DNA from: a virus
Reading direction: 5' to 3' (one strand)
Length of the DNA stretch: 64,000 nt
IMG/VR virus record: IMGVR_UViG_3300044730_001993
Location: 23,861-87,860 of that record
Part shown: one piece after another, positions 40,757-48,674 of the stretch
How the letters are laid out: each line of letters begins with the position of its first letter
How positions within the stretch are numbered: the first letter of the stretch is position 1
Translations under genes and position numbers: made by a program
The notes under the pieces: generated by a model
Seen by the model: only the letters and a program-made list of their open reading frames with translations
What the model was told of the DNA's origin: nothing
Databases searched by the model: none

Positions 40757-41332
40757 TCAGGGGCGCCCGGTGCCCCACCGGATCTGGCCGAACTTGCTCC
40801 GCACGCTGGCCGCGGTCATCACCGCGACGCGGCTCGCGGGCACGCCCTCTTCGACCATCGCCTTGCGCTCGTCGACCGCATCCTCGCGGAACTCGTTGCC
40901 CGCGTGCACGAGCCCGGTGACCTTGTCGACGACGTAGTAGCCGTACTTCGCGCGACCGTTGCGGACGCTGGTGCGCTTCTGAACCGACACGACGTTCTTC
41001 CATCCGACGATCGGAGTATGCCCGAGAGCCCTCTGCTTGACGCCGGTTGCCTCGCTGCGCTTGCGCGATGACGTTCGACGGGCGAGCAACCACTTGATGC
41101 CTTCGCTCGGATTGCTACGATCAGTGATCCACGCGGTTGCGGAGTACACGCGACCATTCTTCGACGCATATGACACAGTGTCACCGAACTCGATGCTTCG
41201 CATGAGCGATTGCGCTTCGTCTCGCGTCATACCATCGGTTCGTTCAGCGAACCTCGCGTCGTAGACGCTACCGTTGCGGACGGAGGCGAACTTCGCGGGG
41301 CGCTTCTTCGGAGACTTCTTCGTGGTTGCCAT
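40757..41332 (-). CDS. Hypothetical protein with N-terminal Arg-Asn-Gly tag
   Basis: 191 aa. Lys/Arg-rich first 19 residues ending KFASVRNGSVY (Asn 20). The remainder has short beta units and basic patches (TSSRKRSEATGVKQRALG) and a segment YGYYVVDKVTGLVHAGNEF. Function unknown. Confidence 0.7.
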   Translation of the reverse strand: MATTKKSPKKRPAKFASVRNGSVYDARFAERTDGMTRDEAQSLMRSIEFGDTVSYASKNGRVYSATAWITDRSNPSEGIKWLLARRTSSRKRSEATGVKQRALGHTPIVGWKNVVSVQKRTSVRNGRAKYGYYVVDKVTGLVHAGNEFREDAVDERKAMVEEGVPASRVAVMTAASVRSKFGQIRWGTGRP

Positions 41333-41366
41333 GCTGCGACGCTACACGAACGCCGCCAGAACGCAA
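41333..41366 (-). promoter_or_regulatory. Sigma70-like leaderless promoter
   Basis: TTGCGT (41366-41361), 16 nt, TAGCGT (41344-41339), 6 nt, ATG 41332. Confidence 0.6.
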
Positions 41367-41370
41367 CCGC

Positions 41371-42528
41371 TCAGTCGCTTCTGCGTCGGCACGGTGGCGA
41401 ACGCTTGATGCCAGCCTCGTGCAGAACCGCCGCGAGTTCTTCGAGCGCGCGTTCGTCCGCATCGTCGCGACGCGGGTTTCGGGCGAGCCGCGTGTAGAGG
41501 TCGAGCGTGTTGCTGAGACCTTCGGGGTGCAGGCGGTCGATGCCGTAGAAGGCTTCGTAGAGCTCACTGGCCGTCTGCAACCGAGGGTCCGCGACGTTGT
41601 GCATCGCCTTGCCGTCGCGGAGCACCACCACCTCGTCGCCGCGCAGGCCGCACAGCGTGAGCGGCGCCTCGACGCCCGCGATGAACGTCATGCGCGGGAA
41701 CGTGGCCCGCACGCGCTCGACGAGCGTGACTTGCTCCGCGGGCGGGAGGTGCGCGTCGATCGCGTCGATGATGCACACGCCATCCATCGCGGCGTAGAAG
41801 TCGGCGGGCACCGTGCGCCCCGCCTTGACCTCGCGCACCACCCACCGGGCGCACAAGTCGGCGACCCACGCGGCGATGCCGTTCGCGCCGCTCCCGAGGC
41901 GCCGCAGGGGCACGCCGTCGACCTCGACGTGATCCTCGCCCATGCGGACTCGCTCCGCGCCGAGAATCGCCGCCAGCGCGCCGCACGTCCCGTCGTACGC
42001 GCCGCCGTAGAGCGCGGCCCACTCCGACTCGCCGACGAACGAGGCGATGCGTAGCAGTTCCGCGAGAACGTGTCGCGGTCGCAGAAGGCACGCCCGGTCG
42101 CCGAACACGGAACCGATATGCCGCCACCCGTTGAAGCCGTCGCAGTCGTCGAGGCGGTTGTCGCCCACGTTGTCGTCGCGCACGCGGTCGGCGCCGTACG
42201 CGACGAAGAACCCGCAGAACGTCGGTTCCCGAGACTGCACCGGGTTCCAGTGGGCGCCGTCGCGGGAGAAGTACGTCGCGAACGGTTCTTCGCCCGTATT
42301 GATGATCGCCATGCCCTCGCGGCACCCGTCGCGTACGATCGGGTAGATCGGTCGCGTCGGCGCACCCGCGTAGACGTTCGGCCCTGCGAGCGCGACGGCG
42401 GCGCCTCGCAGCGCGGACGTGACGCCCTCGCCGACGAGCGCGAGGAACTGCCCGCCGCGAGCGGGCGGGAACCGTACGCGAACGTCGGCGAACGGGCCGA
42501 TGTTGTGCAGCCGGAGCGAGCCGATCAC
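41371..42528 (-). CDS. Degenerate ABC/RecF-like ATPase (probable pseudo-enzyme)
   Basis: 385 aa, GTG start in a GTGA overlap. N-terminal SLRLHNIGPFADVRVRF is the classic first strand of RecF/SMC/OLD-type ATPases, but the P-loop position reads LVGEGVTSALRGAA, lacking G-K-S/T. A signature-like LRRLGSGANGIAAWVADL is present. The Walker B region reads CIIDAIDAHLPPAEQ, with Ala in place of the catalytic Glu, and the later THSP site reads VEAP. So the fold is kept and ATP hydrolysis residues are lost. A C-terminal ARNPRRDD is a possible tag. Confidence 0.7.
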   Translation of the reverse strand: MIGSLRLHNIGPFADVRVRFPPARGGQFLALVGEGVTSALRGAAVALAGPNVYAGAPTRPIYPIVRDGCREGMAIINTGEEPFATYFSRDGAHWNPVQSREPTFCGFFVAYGADRVRDDNVGDNRLDDCDGFNGWRHIGSVFGDRACLLRPRHVLAELLRIASFVGESEWAALYGGAYDGTCGALAAILGAERVRMGEDHVEVDGVPLRRLGSGANGIAAWVADLCARWVVREVKAGRTVPADFYAAMDGVCIIDAIDAHLPPAEQVTLVERVRATFPRMTFIAGVEAPLTLCGLRGDEVVVLRDGKAMHNVADPRLQTASELYEAFYGIDRLHPEGLSNTLDLYTRLARNPRRDDADERALEELAAVLHEAGIKRSPPCRRRSD

Positions 42529-42914
42529 GGCGCCACCGGAGCGGGAACCGCGGCGGCGATGGCGACGGTCGCCATCGTGTGGTGGGCGATCTTCGCCCAC
42601 TCCGCGTTGATCTTGCTCGCGAGGGCGGTGGCGTCGAGCGCCGTGCGCTTGCCGTGGAACACCCCCGCTTCGATCGCGGCCTTCGCCTCGCCGAGACCGA
42701 AGCCGGTCGCCGCGCGGAGCGCCTTGATCGCGTCGACCCTGCTGTAGCGCCCGGTGCAGTTCGTGTAGTCGGGCGTCGTGAACGCGACGACGTACACGGT
42801 CCCGGCGTGGGTTTTCGCCGCGAGCGTGTACGCCTCCGCGAGCACGGCGTCGCGGTCGGCGGGCGTGAGGCAGGCGATCGCGGTTGCGAGTTCGGTGAGG
42901 TTCGGCGTGTTCAT
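42525..42914 (-). CDS. Protein with ribosomal L7/L12 C-terminal-like motif
   Basis: 129 aa. RVDAIKALRAATGFGLGEAKAAIEAG (about residues 59-84) follows the L7/L12 C-terminal pattern K-x-x-x-I-K-x-V-R-x-x-T-G-L-G-L-K-E-A-K. The preceding strand (GTVYVVAFTTPDY) fits the same small alpha/beta fold. In ribosomes this domain recruits translation GTPases; here the partner is unknown. Untagged; three-box promoter. Confidence 0.65.
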   Translation of the reverse strand: MNTPNLTELATAIACLTPADRDAVLAEAYTLAAKTHAGTVYVVAFTTPDYTNCTGRYSRVDAIKALRAATGFGLGEAKAAIEAGVFHGKRTALDATALASKINAEWAKIAHHTMATVAIAAAVPAPVAP

Positions 42915-42917
42915 GCG

Positions 42918-42964
42918 CCTTCTACGTCGCCAGCGCCGCCGTTCTTCACGGCGCGGCGGCGATT
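42918..42964 (-). promoter_or_regulatory. Three-box promoter of the 42914 gene
   Basis: AATCG (42964-42960), 9 nt, CGTGAAG (42950-42944), 17 nt, CGTAGAAGG (42926-42918), 3 nt, ATG. The first box overlaps the stop of the upstream gene. Confidence 0.7.
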
Positions 42965-43200
42965 TACTGCACCGCGAACCAGCCGAGCGCGTACACGATG
43001 TTGTTGCCCACCACGAGCGCCAGCGTGGCGTAGAAGATAACTCGCGCGGGCGAGACGTTGTGCTGCACGATGCGCTGCAACTCCGGCGCGATGCTGCGCT
43101 CGCGGTCGAGTTCCGCCCGCAGCGCGACGTTCTCCGCGACCACGCGCTCGTAGTCGGTGCGCGGCACCGTGTCGTCGGGCGACGTTCGGTAGTCACTCAC
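42964..43200 (-). CDS. Small tail-anchored membrane protein
   Basis: 78 aa, GTG start. Charged coiled-coil-like helix (YERVVAENVALRAELDRER), then a hydrophobic C-terminal segment (VIFYATLALVVGNNIVYALGW). Overlaps the upstream gene. Confidence 0.65.
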   Translation of the reverse strand: MSDYRTSPDDTVPRTDYERVVAENVALRAELDRERSIAPELQRIVQHNVSPARVIFYATLALVVGNNIVYALGWFAVQ

Positions 43201-44432
43201 ACGCGCCCCACGTTCGCGACGCCGAGCATCGCCATGTTCATCACCCCGAGCGAGAAGAGCCCGCCGAGCACCGCATACTTCGCCCACGACGGGAGCGGCG
43301 GCACCAGCGTCGCCGCGAGCACGCCCGCCAAGGCATCCTTCGCCGCGTTCGGCCCGAGCGCCGCGATCTTCGCCTGCGCTTCGGCACGGGCGCGGGCCAC
43401 CTCGACTTGCGCGGCGTGGCGCGTCACTTCGTTCGCGGACACGAGGCCCTCCGCGAGTTCCGCGACGTGCTCCAGCGCCTCGCGCCCGAGACGCTTGCGC
43501 ATTTCGCCAACCTCGACGCCGTACGTCTTAGGCGTGAGCACCCGCGCGATCGCTTCGTCGGAGCACGGGCGGCACTCCTCGACGCGCGCCTCCTTCGGGA
43601 GCGCCTCGCGCTTCGCAGTGCCCCACGAGCGCCACTCGCCGCTCGCGTGATGGTACGCCTCCCACACGTCGTCGCCCGACGCCCGCATGCGCAGCGGGAG
43701 TGCCCACCCGGAGCGCTCCGCGCGCCTCGCCTCGACACGTTCGGCGAACGCCCGCGCCGCCGCTTCGGGATCGTCGCCGTCGATCGTGTGCGACCGGAAC
43801 ATGCCGATCGGCGCTTCGATCACGCGCTCCGTCGTGACCGTCGTCGTGCGAGTGAACTGCGGCGCGAGTTCCCGCAACCACGCGGGCACACGCGCCCGCA
43901 CCTCTTCGGTGACGATCGTCGTTGCCGTCGCGGCATAGTCGCCTTCGGGCATCGGCACCACCACGTCTCGCGTGAAACGATGCACCTCGCGAACGTCGCG
44001 CTCCCCGAGGATCACCCGTGCCCACGTTGCAAACCCGTCGGTCGGCGTGTTGCGCTGGTACAGGCTCCGCTCGCGAGGCTCCGCACGCCAGCGCCACCCG
44101 ACCATATCGCGCGTGAACCAGAGCGACGTTTCGCGCGCGTTGCGGACGTTCTCCGGGTTCTTGCGCCATCGCCAGCCTTCGACGAACTGCGCGGGACCGA
44201 TCGCGCCCGCGAGCGCGACGCCGAGACGCGGCGCGGGGGCCAACGTCGCCGTGAAGCCTCGCCCGCGCAGGTACTCCAGAAACGACGCGCCGCGCATCAC
44301 CTCGCGCCCCACGGCGGGGCGAACGATCGTCGCGCAGACCGACGCCGCGCCGACGCGCAGGGTGATGCTCCCGCCGTCGCGCTCGCCTTCGGCGTTGCTC
44401 CGCCACTTGAATGCGATGTTCATCGTGCTCAC
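43197..44432 (-). CDS. Large hypothetical protein with C-terminal membrane segment
   Basis: 411 aa from GTG 44432 (GTGA overlap); ATG 44423 is possible. N-terminal beta-rich domain with many Trp/Arg (EGWRWRKNPENVRNARETSL), a helical middle, Cys pair (VEECRPCSDEA), a long Ala/Glu-rich helix and a final transmembrane segment (WAKYAVLGGLFSLGVMNMAM). No family recognised. It could be an envelope- or virion-associated protein. Confidence 0.7.
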   Translation of the reverse strand: MSTMNIAFKWRSNAEGERDGGSITLRVGAASVCATIVRPAVGREVMRGASFLEYLRGRGFTATLAPAPRLGVALAGAIGPAQFVEGWRWRKNPENVRNARETSLWFTRDMVGWRWRAEPRERSLYQRNTPTDGFATWARVILGERDVREVHRFTRDVVVPMPEGDYAATATTIVTEEVRARVPAWLRELAPQFTRTTTVTTERVIEAPIGMFRSHTIDGDDPEAAARAFAERVEARRAERSGWALPLRMRASGDDVWEAYHHASGEWRSWGTAKREALPKEARVEECRPCSDEAIARVLTPKTYGVEVGEMRKRLGREALEHVAELAEGLVSANEVTRHAAQVEVARARAEAQAKIAALGPNAAKDALAGVLAATLVPPLPSWAKYAVLGGLFSLGVMNMAMLGVANVGRV

Positions 44433-44716
44433 CAGTAAACGTGGACGCAAAAGGCGTCGCTGAGAACGTCGTGCAGTTCGTTGAGAAGCGGGCCGTCGTA
44501 AGGGCTCAAGAAGTCGTCTTCGTTTTCCTTGCGGTACTTGCGATCGAGACGGACGAGCTCCCTGTTCTTCGCGCCGTAGTGCTTGAGCACTTCTCGCAGA
44601 GACTCGTCGAGTAACGATCCTGCTTCGGCACCGCGTCGGCGTTCGAGAAACGCGACGAGCGCGTGAGCGTCGTAGTACGACTCGGCCTTCGGCGGCGTTA
44701 TCGTCCGATCGCTCAC
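44429..44716 (-). CDS. Hypothetical small protein
   Basis: 95 aa, GTG start in a GTGA overlap. Helical and charged (HALVAFLERRRGAEAGSLLD, DRKYRKENEDDFLSP). Function unknown. Confidence 0.65.
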   Translation of the reverse strand: MSDRTITPPKAESYYDAHALVAFLERRRGAEAGSLLDESLREVLKHYGAKNRELVRLDRKYRKENEDDFLSPYDGPLLNELHDVLSDAFCVHVYW

Positions 44717-44973
44717 GAGGCCACCGCCACCGTGAGGGCGCCGATGATCGAGTCGAGTTCCGCCCGGTCGGCGGGCGACGTGATCGTCGGCGAGAGGCGC
44801 AGCGCGACGAGGCGCTCGACTTGCTCGCGGACGGCCTGCGCGGCAGTCGGCGAGAGAGGCTCGACGTGGCGCACGAACGGCGGTTGACGCGGTTGCGACG
44901 GAGCACCGTACACCGGGATGGTCACGAGTTTTCGATCCAGCGGAGGGATCGTGTTGAAGGGCTTGCTTGTCAC
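44713..44973 (-). CDS. Hypothetical small protein
   Basis: 86 aa, GTG start. Pro-rich N-terminus (NTIPPLDRKLVTIPVYGAP) then two helices. Function unknown. First gene of a four-gene overlapping run. Confidence 0.65.
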   Translation of the reverse strand: MTSKPFNTIPPLDRKLVTIPVYGAPSQPRQPPFVRHVEPLSPTAAQAVREQVERLVALRLSPTITSPADRAELDSIIGALTVAVAS

Positions 44974-45004
44974 GCCCTTGCGACGGCCCGCGCCCCGCGA
45001 TTAT

Positions 45005-45181
45005 TCACGACGCCGTGCGATTCTCTCCGCCCGCCGTTAGCAGCGCGAGCCCGCACCGGAGCACGTCGGCCCGCGTACCGACGGCGCCCGAAACGCAGTT
45101 GCGCCACCGCTCGCATCGCGCGTCGCACGGGCGCCACCCCTCGCGGAACACCGCCATCGTCACTCGCAGCGCGAGGCTCAC
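45005..45181 (-). CDS. Small Cys/Arg-rich protein, low certainty
   Basis: 58 aa, GTG start overlapping the PP2C stop (GTGA). Contains WRPCDARCERWRNCVSG, four to five Cys. No family. The overlap with the PP2C gene is the main support. Confidence 0.45.
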   Translation of the reverse strand: MSLALRVTMAVFREGWRPCDARCERWRNCVSGAVGTRADVLRCGLALLTAGGENRTAS

Positions 45182-45864
45182 CGGCACCTCGCCACGACGA
45201 TCGAGCAGTTGTCGTCGCCGCCCATCGCCATCGCTTCGTTGTGCGCATCGACGGCGAAACGTTCGATATCGCCGCCCGACGCATCCCACAGCGACGCGAT
45301 CGTTTCGTCGTCGATCATGCCGTGCAGCCCGTCGGAGCATAGCATCACGGCGTCACCGGGGAGCGTGGCGATGCGCGCGATCGTCGGTTCCCACGCGACG
45401 CGACAACCGCCACCGAGGCATCGCGTGAGCATGCTCTGCACCGCGTGGTCGCGCGTGAGTGAGATCGCGTTTCCGCGCCGCAGAAGGTACGCCCGCGAGT
45501 CGCCCGTGTGACCCACGACGACGCATCGCTCTTCGACGCGCACCGCCACGAGCGTGCAGCCCGCATCATCGGGCACGAGCGCCACCGTGCGCTGCGCGAG
45601 TCGGAACGCCTCTTCGAGCACGCCCTCCGCACGTTGCGACCGCACGCGCTTCGCGTAGTCGAGGAACGTTCGCACCGCCGCCTCGGAGGCGACTTCGCCG
45701 TGAGCGTGCCCGCCCATGCCGTCGGAGAGAACGAGAAGCTCTTCGCGGATGCCCACGCAGTCTTCGTTGTTCGTGCGCACGCGACCCACCCCCGTGAGCG
45801 CGACGGCGTTTGTCTCGCGGACGATTCTCGGAGCGGGCGCGACGGGCAGTCGCAGTTGTCTCAT
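45178..45864 (-). CDS. PP2C-type Ser/Thr protein phosphatase
   Basis: 228 aa. Motifs of the bacterial PP2C family: GRVRTNNEDCVG, LLVLSDGMGGHAHGEVAS, GCTLVAVRV, VVGHTGDSRAYLLRRG, LTRDHAVQSML, AVMLCSDGLHGMI and GGDDNCSIVVA. The metal-binding Asp residues are all present, so it should be an active Mn/Mg-dependent phosphatase. A natural counterpart of the kinase-like protein at 24901-25956 or of host kinases. TTATCGTGGT upstream matches the 2397 gene. Confidence 0.9.
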   Translation of the reverse strand: MRQLRLPVAPAPRIVRETNAVALTGVGRVRTNNEDCVGIREELLVLSDGMGGHAHGEVASEAAVRTFLDYAKRVRSQRAEGVLEEAFRLAQRTVALVPDDAGCTLVAVRVEERCVVVGHTGDSRAYLLRRGNAISLTRDHAVQSMLTRCLGGGCRVAWEPTIARIATLPGDAVMLCSDGLHGMIDDETIASLWDASGGDIERFAVDAHNEAMAMGGDDNCSIVVARCR

Positions 45865-45887
45865 AATGGCGACCACGATAACACCGA

Positions 45888-46442
45888 TTATCGCGGCGCG
45901 CGAGTCACCCGATCGTACGCTTCGACGATCGCCGGGAAGTCGGCGCGGTACGTGCCCTCCGTGAGCAGTTGCTCGCGCGTGCTCCACACGGCCTCGCCTT
46001 CGGCGCCGCCACGCAGTCGTGCGCCGCTGGCGACCTCCGCAGCGAACACCGAGCAGCGGTGCCCGCCGATGCTCGCCACGAGCACGAGGCGCAGGTTGAT
46101 CGCCTCGACGCCGCCCTCTTCGCGTGCCTCTCGCACCGCCGTCTCTTCGGGCGACTCGCCGGGTTCGGCCTTGCCGCCGAGGAGTTCCGGTTGCCCGTTG
46201 TGCTTGCGCGACTTGATGGTCGCGAAACGTCCGTTGCGCTCGATCAGCACGCACGACGAGAGCGTCGCCGGTTCGCACGGCGGCACGGGTTGATCGTCGG
46301 CGCTGAATCGCGTTACTGCGTCGCGCGAGTAGACGTTGAACGTGCGGTACTTGCGCCCGTTGTCGAGGCGCTCCGCCCACCGTGCCAGCGCGCAGTTCGC
46401 GCATTGCCACACGCCACCGGAGCGTTTCCATGCGTGTCTCAC
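45888..46442 (-). CDS. Nudix hydrolase with N-terminal zinc-finger-like segment
   Basis: 184 aa, GTG start. The Nudix box GGKAEPGESPEETAVREARE-EGG is complete (G-x5-E-x7-REAxEE), binding Mg2+ for hydrolysis of nucleoside diphosphate-linked substrates. A short N-terminal WQCANCALARW may bind metal. Substrate cannot be read from sequence: NADH, ADP-ribose, mutagenic NTP or mRNA cap are options. ADP-ribose would fit the ADP-ribosylation genes here (inference). Confidence 0.88.
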   Translation of the reverse strand: MRHAWKRSGGVWQCANCALARWAERLDNGRKYRTFNVYSRDAVTRFSADDQPVPPCEPATLSSCVLIERNGRFATIKSRKHNGQPELLGGKAEPGESPEETAVREAREEGGVEAINLRLVLVASIGGHRCSVFAAEVASGARLRGGAEGEAVWSTREQLLTEGTYRADFPAIVEAYDRVTRAPR

Positions 46443-47014
46443 GACGCCCCTCCGCGGGCCACGCCCTTGCGGACACGATCGGCCTCCGCTCGCATCTGTT
46501 CGTCGAGCCCGTGCGCCGTGAACTCGTGCATTTCCTCCTTCTGCGCGCTCACGAACTCGGCGTAGGCGGCGTGCGCCTTCGCGGCGCGCAGTTCCACTGC
46601 CGAACGTGCGATCGTGGCGTGGGCGTCGCAGACAAGCGGGATCGCATCGAGTTCCGTCGGGTTATGCACCCGCCAGTGCTTCGGGAGGTCGCCCGTGAGG
46701 AGCGCCGTCACGTCGACCGACGGACGGGTGAATTGCGCGTAAGGGAGCGGCGCGGTCGGTTCCGCGGAGCAGTACAGGCATCGGTCGGCCTGCGCGAGCG
46801 TCACGATCTCCTCGCGCCGTCGCTCGCGGACGGTGAGCGCCCGCTGCGGTGGCGGCACGGAGGGCTCCGTCGCCGTGGTCGCGTCGAGGCTCGGGAGCGC
46901 CGCCGTGGGGCGCGCAGTGGCCTTCGCGCGTCGTTGCCGCGCCCGCCATACCGCGTACACCGCCGCCACCGCTGCAAGCATCACGGCCAGAAGGCTAATG
47001 TCGTACTTGTTCAA
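46439..47014 (-). CDS. Membrane-anchored hypothetical protein
   Basis: 191 aa, TTG start at 47014 preceded by AGAGG. N-terminal transmembrane segment (ISLLAVMLAAVAAVYAVW) then RARQRR, a Pro-rich linker, ADRCLYCSAEP (one Cys pair) and a helical C-terminus. It overlaps the upstream gene by 20 nt. Confidence 0.6.
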   Translation of the reverse strand: MNKYDISLLAVMLAAVAAVYAVWRARQRRAKATARPTAALPSLDATTATEPSVPPPQRALTVRERRREEIVTLAQADRCLYCSAEPTAPLPYAQFTRPSVDVTALLTGDLPKHWRVHNPTELDAIPLVCDAHATIARSAVELRAAKAHAAYAEFVSAQKEEMHEFTAHGLDEQMRAEADRVRKGVARGGAS

Positions 47015-47468
47015 GTTGCCTCTCGATTGCTGTTGCGATGCGCGTCACGCTGCGAACGTAGATCGCCGAACGTAGGCGCGCTCTACGATATCTACGCCCG
47101 CGAGGCACCGCGCATTCACCGAACTGGTAACGATTCAACGCCCGCGGTGTAGCGCGACAACGGCGCAGGGCCGACGCGAGCGACCGGGCGGCGCACGTCG
47201 CCTGTTGCCAGTCGTCGGTGCCGTACGGGTTGCACGCCGCCAGCGAAGCCCGCGCGTTGCGTAGCCGGTAGCCCGACTCGACGAACACGATCGCGTGCAG
47301 CGTGGCGCAACGTGTGACGCCCGCGTCGGAGCAAGCGTAGTCGACCATCTTCGCGCGCACGACGAACGTGTCGCGGGCCAGCGGGTCGTGCAGCGTGCGG
47401 GCGACGGAGGGGAACAGCGCCGAGAGCGCGAGGGCGACCGCGTGGGCGGTGGGGAGGGAGACGGTCAC
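46995..47468 (-). CDS. Exported lysozyme/transglycosylase-like protein
   Basis: 157 aa, GTG start. N-terminal signal-like segment (HAVALALSALFPSVA). HAIVFVESGYRLRNARASLA looks like the catalytic Glu region (E-S-G) of lytic transglycosylases, followed by CNPYGTDDWQQATCAARSL and LNRYQFGECAVP; six Cys suggest disulfides and export. A cell-wall role is likely but fold-level only. Confidence 0.6.
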   Translation of the reverse strand: MTVSLPTAHAVALALSALFPSVARTLHDPLARDTFVVRAKMVDYACSDAGVTRCATLHAIVFVESGYRLRNARASLAACNPYGTDDWQQATCAARSLASALRRCRATPRALNRYQFGECAVPRGRRYRRARLRSAIYVRSVTRIATAIERQLEQVRH

Positions 47469-47499
47469 TCCGAGTAGACGCGAGTGACGGGGCGGGGAT

Positions 47500-48003
47500 T
47501 CAGCGGCGCGACTTCTTGGGCTTGCGGGCGACGCGCTTCTTGGGCGTGTTCGCTTCGAGCCACTCGTCGAGGTCCGAGTCGTTGCGAACGGACGAACTGA
47601 GTCCGTACGCCTTGCCGTTGTAGCCGTCGAGCCAGAGGATCATGCCGCTCGCGGTGATGTAGGGCGCTTCGTCGTAGCTGCGACCTTCGCTGTCGAACAC
47701 GTCGCGGAGGCGCTGCACGTCGGCCACGCTCTCGACGGAGTACGGCACGGAGAGCACGTCTCCGCCGTCGTACGAGCCGCCGTTGATCTGCCGGACCTTC
47801 GCCTTCTTCGCGACCGCTTCGGACGCCTTCTGTTCGAGCGCCATCACCATGCTCGTGAGGTCGTCCATGTGCGGACGCTTGTACTTCTTGAGCAGCCCCT
47901 TCGCGAACTTCTTCGCGTCGGCGTCGCGATCACCCTTGGCGTCGTCGTCGAAGTTGTCTTGCTCGAACGTGAAGTCGACCGTGCAAATCGCTCGTGTGAA
48001 CAT
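47500..48003 (-). CDS. Hypothetical protein under a homopolymer-containing promoter
   Basis: 167 aa. Acidic/Lys-rich helical N-terminal half (FDDDAKGDRDADAKKFAKGL), a beta-rich middle (YDGGDVLSVPYSVESVADVQ) and a basic C-terminus (TPKKRVARKPKKSRR). Function unknown. Its promoter has a run of ten C in the spacer, so expression may be phase-variable. Confidence 0.7.
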   Translation of the reverse strand: MFTRAICTVDFTFEQDNFDDDAKGDRDADAKKFAKGLLKKYKRPHMDDLTSMVMALEQKASEAVAKKAKVRQINGGSYDGGDVLSVPYSVESVADVQRLRDVFDSEGRSYDEAPYITASGMILWLDGYNGKAYGLSSSVRNDSDLDEWLEANTPKKRVARKPKKSRR

Positions 48004-48010
48004 ACCCGCA

Positions 48011-48039
48011 TCGGAGCACGGGAGGGGGGGGGGTGTCAA
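48011..48039 (-). promoter_or_regulatory. Sigma70-like promoter with a C10 tract in the spacer
   Basis: Reading leftward: TTGACA (48039-48034), a 17-nt spacer made of ten C (48033-48024) plus TCCCGTG, then CTCCGA (48016-48011) and 7 nt to ATG 48003. Slippage in the run would change the spacer length and promoter strength. Confidence 0.7.
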
Positions 48040-48088
48040 CGGCGAAAACGTCGCTACGCGGGGAGCGCGTGGCGGGGATTCGCGGCGC

Positions 48089-48118
48089 TTGCCCGTGCGC
48101 GGCGTGCTCGCGTAGAGT
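48089..48118 (+). promoter_or_regulatory. Sigma70-like leaderless promoter
   Basis: TTGCCC (48089-48094), 18 nt, TAGAGT (48113-48118), 6 nt, ATG 48125. Confidence 0.6.
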
Positions 48119-48124
48119 CGCACG

Positions 48125-48646
48125 ATGCTCACCCGCAAGCCCGCTCGCCGACGTTCGCTCCTCAACCCGGAGCCGACGATTCTCTACCCCGACGGGATGC
48201 GCCCGGTGCGAGCCCCGTTCATCATCGGCGCCGAGTACAGTTTCGACAACTTCGTCGATGGCGTTTTCGTACTGAGGTTGGGGTATCGCGGGGCGGCGTT
48301 CGTGCTCGATCGTGCTGGCGCTACGCCGCAGACAGGCGCGGGGCCGGTGGGCATCCACGACGAGGCGGAGTTCTTCGCGATGAAGCCTCGCCTCGTTCGC
48401 GTAGACCGCCAGCGGATTGCATACGACGTGCAGAGCGTTTACACGCCGCTGCTCGACCCCGACGATGATCCTCGCGAGGCCGTGAGTCGCAGCGCCGAAA
48501 TGTTCGCGCACATCACGGGCACGAAGAAGGTCTCGCTCGGTCGCACGAAGGCGTCGGTTGAAGCCGCGCGCAAGCAACTTCGGCGCGACGTTCGCGCCTT
48601 CGCCGAAGCGAACCGCATCGACCCGTACGAGGGCCGCGCCCTCTAG
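48125..48646 (+). CDS. Hypothetical protein with N-terminal Leu-Asn-Pro tag
   Basis: 173 aa. LTRKPARRRSLLNPEPT (Asn 14) is a tag variant; then a beta-rich domain (FIIGAEYSFDNFVDGVFVLR) and a helical C-terminus (RKQLRRDVRAFAEANRI). Function unknown. Divergent from the 48003 gene. Confidence 0.7.
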   Translation: MLTRKPARRRSLLNPEPTILYPDGMRPVRAPFIIGAEYSFDNFVDGVFVLRLGYRGAAFVLDRAGATPQTGAGPVGIHDEAEFFAMKPRLVRVDRQRIAYDVQSVYTPLLDPDDDPREAVSRSAEMFAHITGTKKVSLGRTKASVEAARKQLRRDVRAFAEANRIDPYEGRAL

Positions 48647-48674
48647 GCCGCGCCGACGCCGTGGATTCAGTGGT

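Noticed and set aside
48024-48033. The G10/C10 run as a simple sequencing artefact
   Set aside because: Length errors are possible in such runs, but its exact placement between a consensus TTGACA and a -10 with 17-nt spacing argues for a real feature; read-level checking is listed with the finding.
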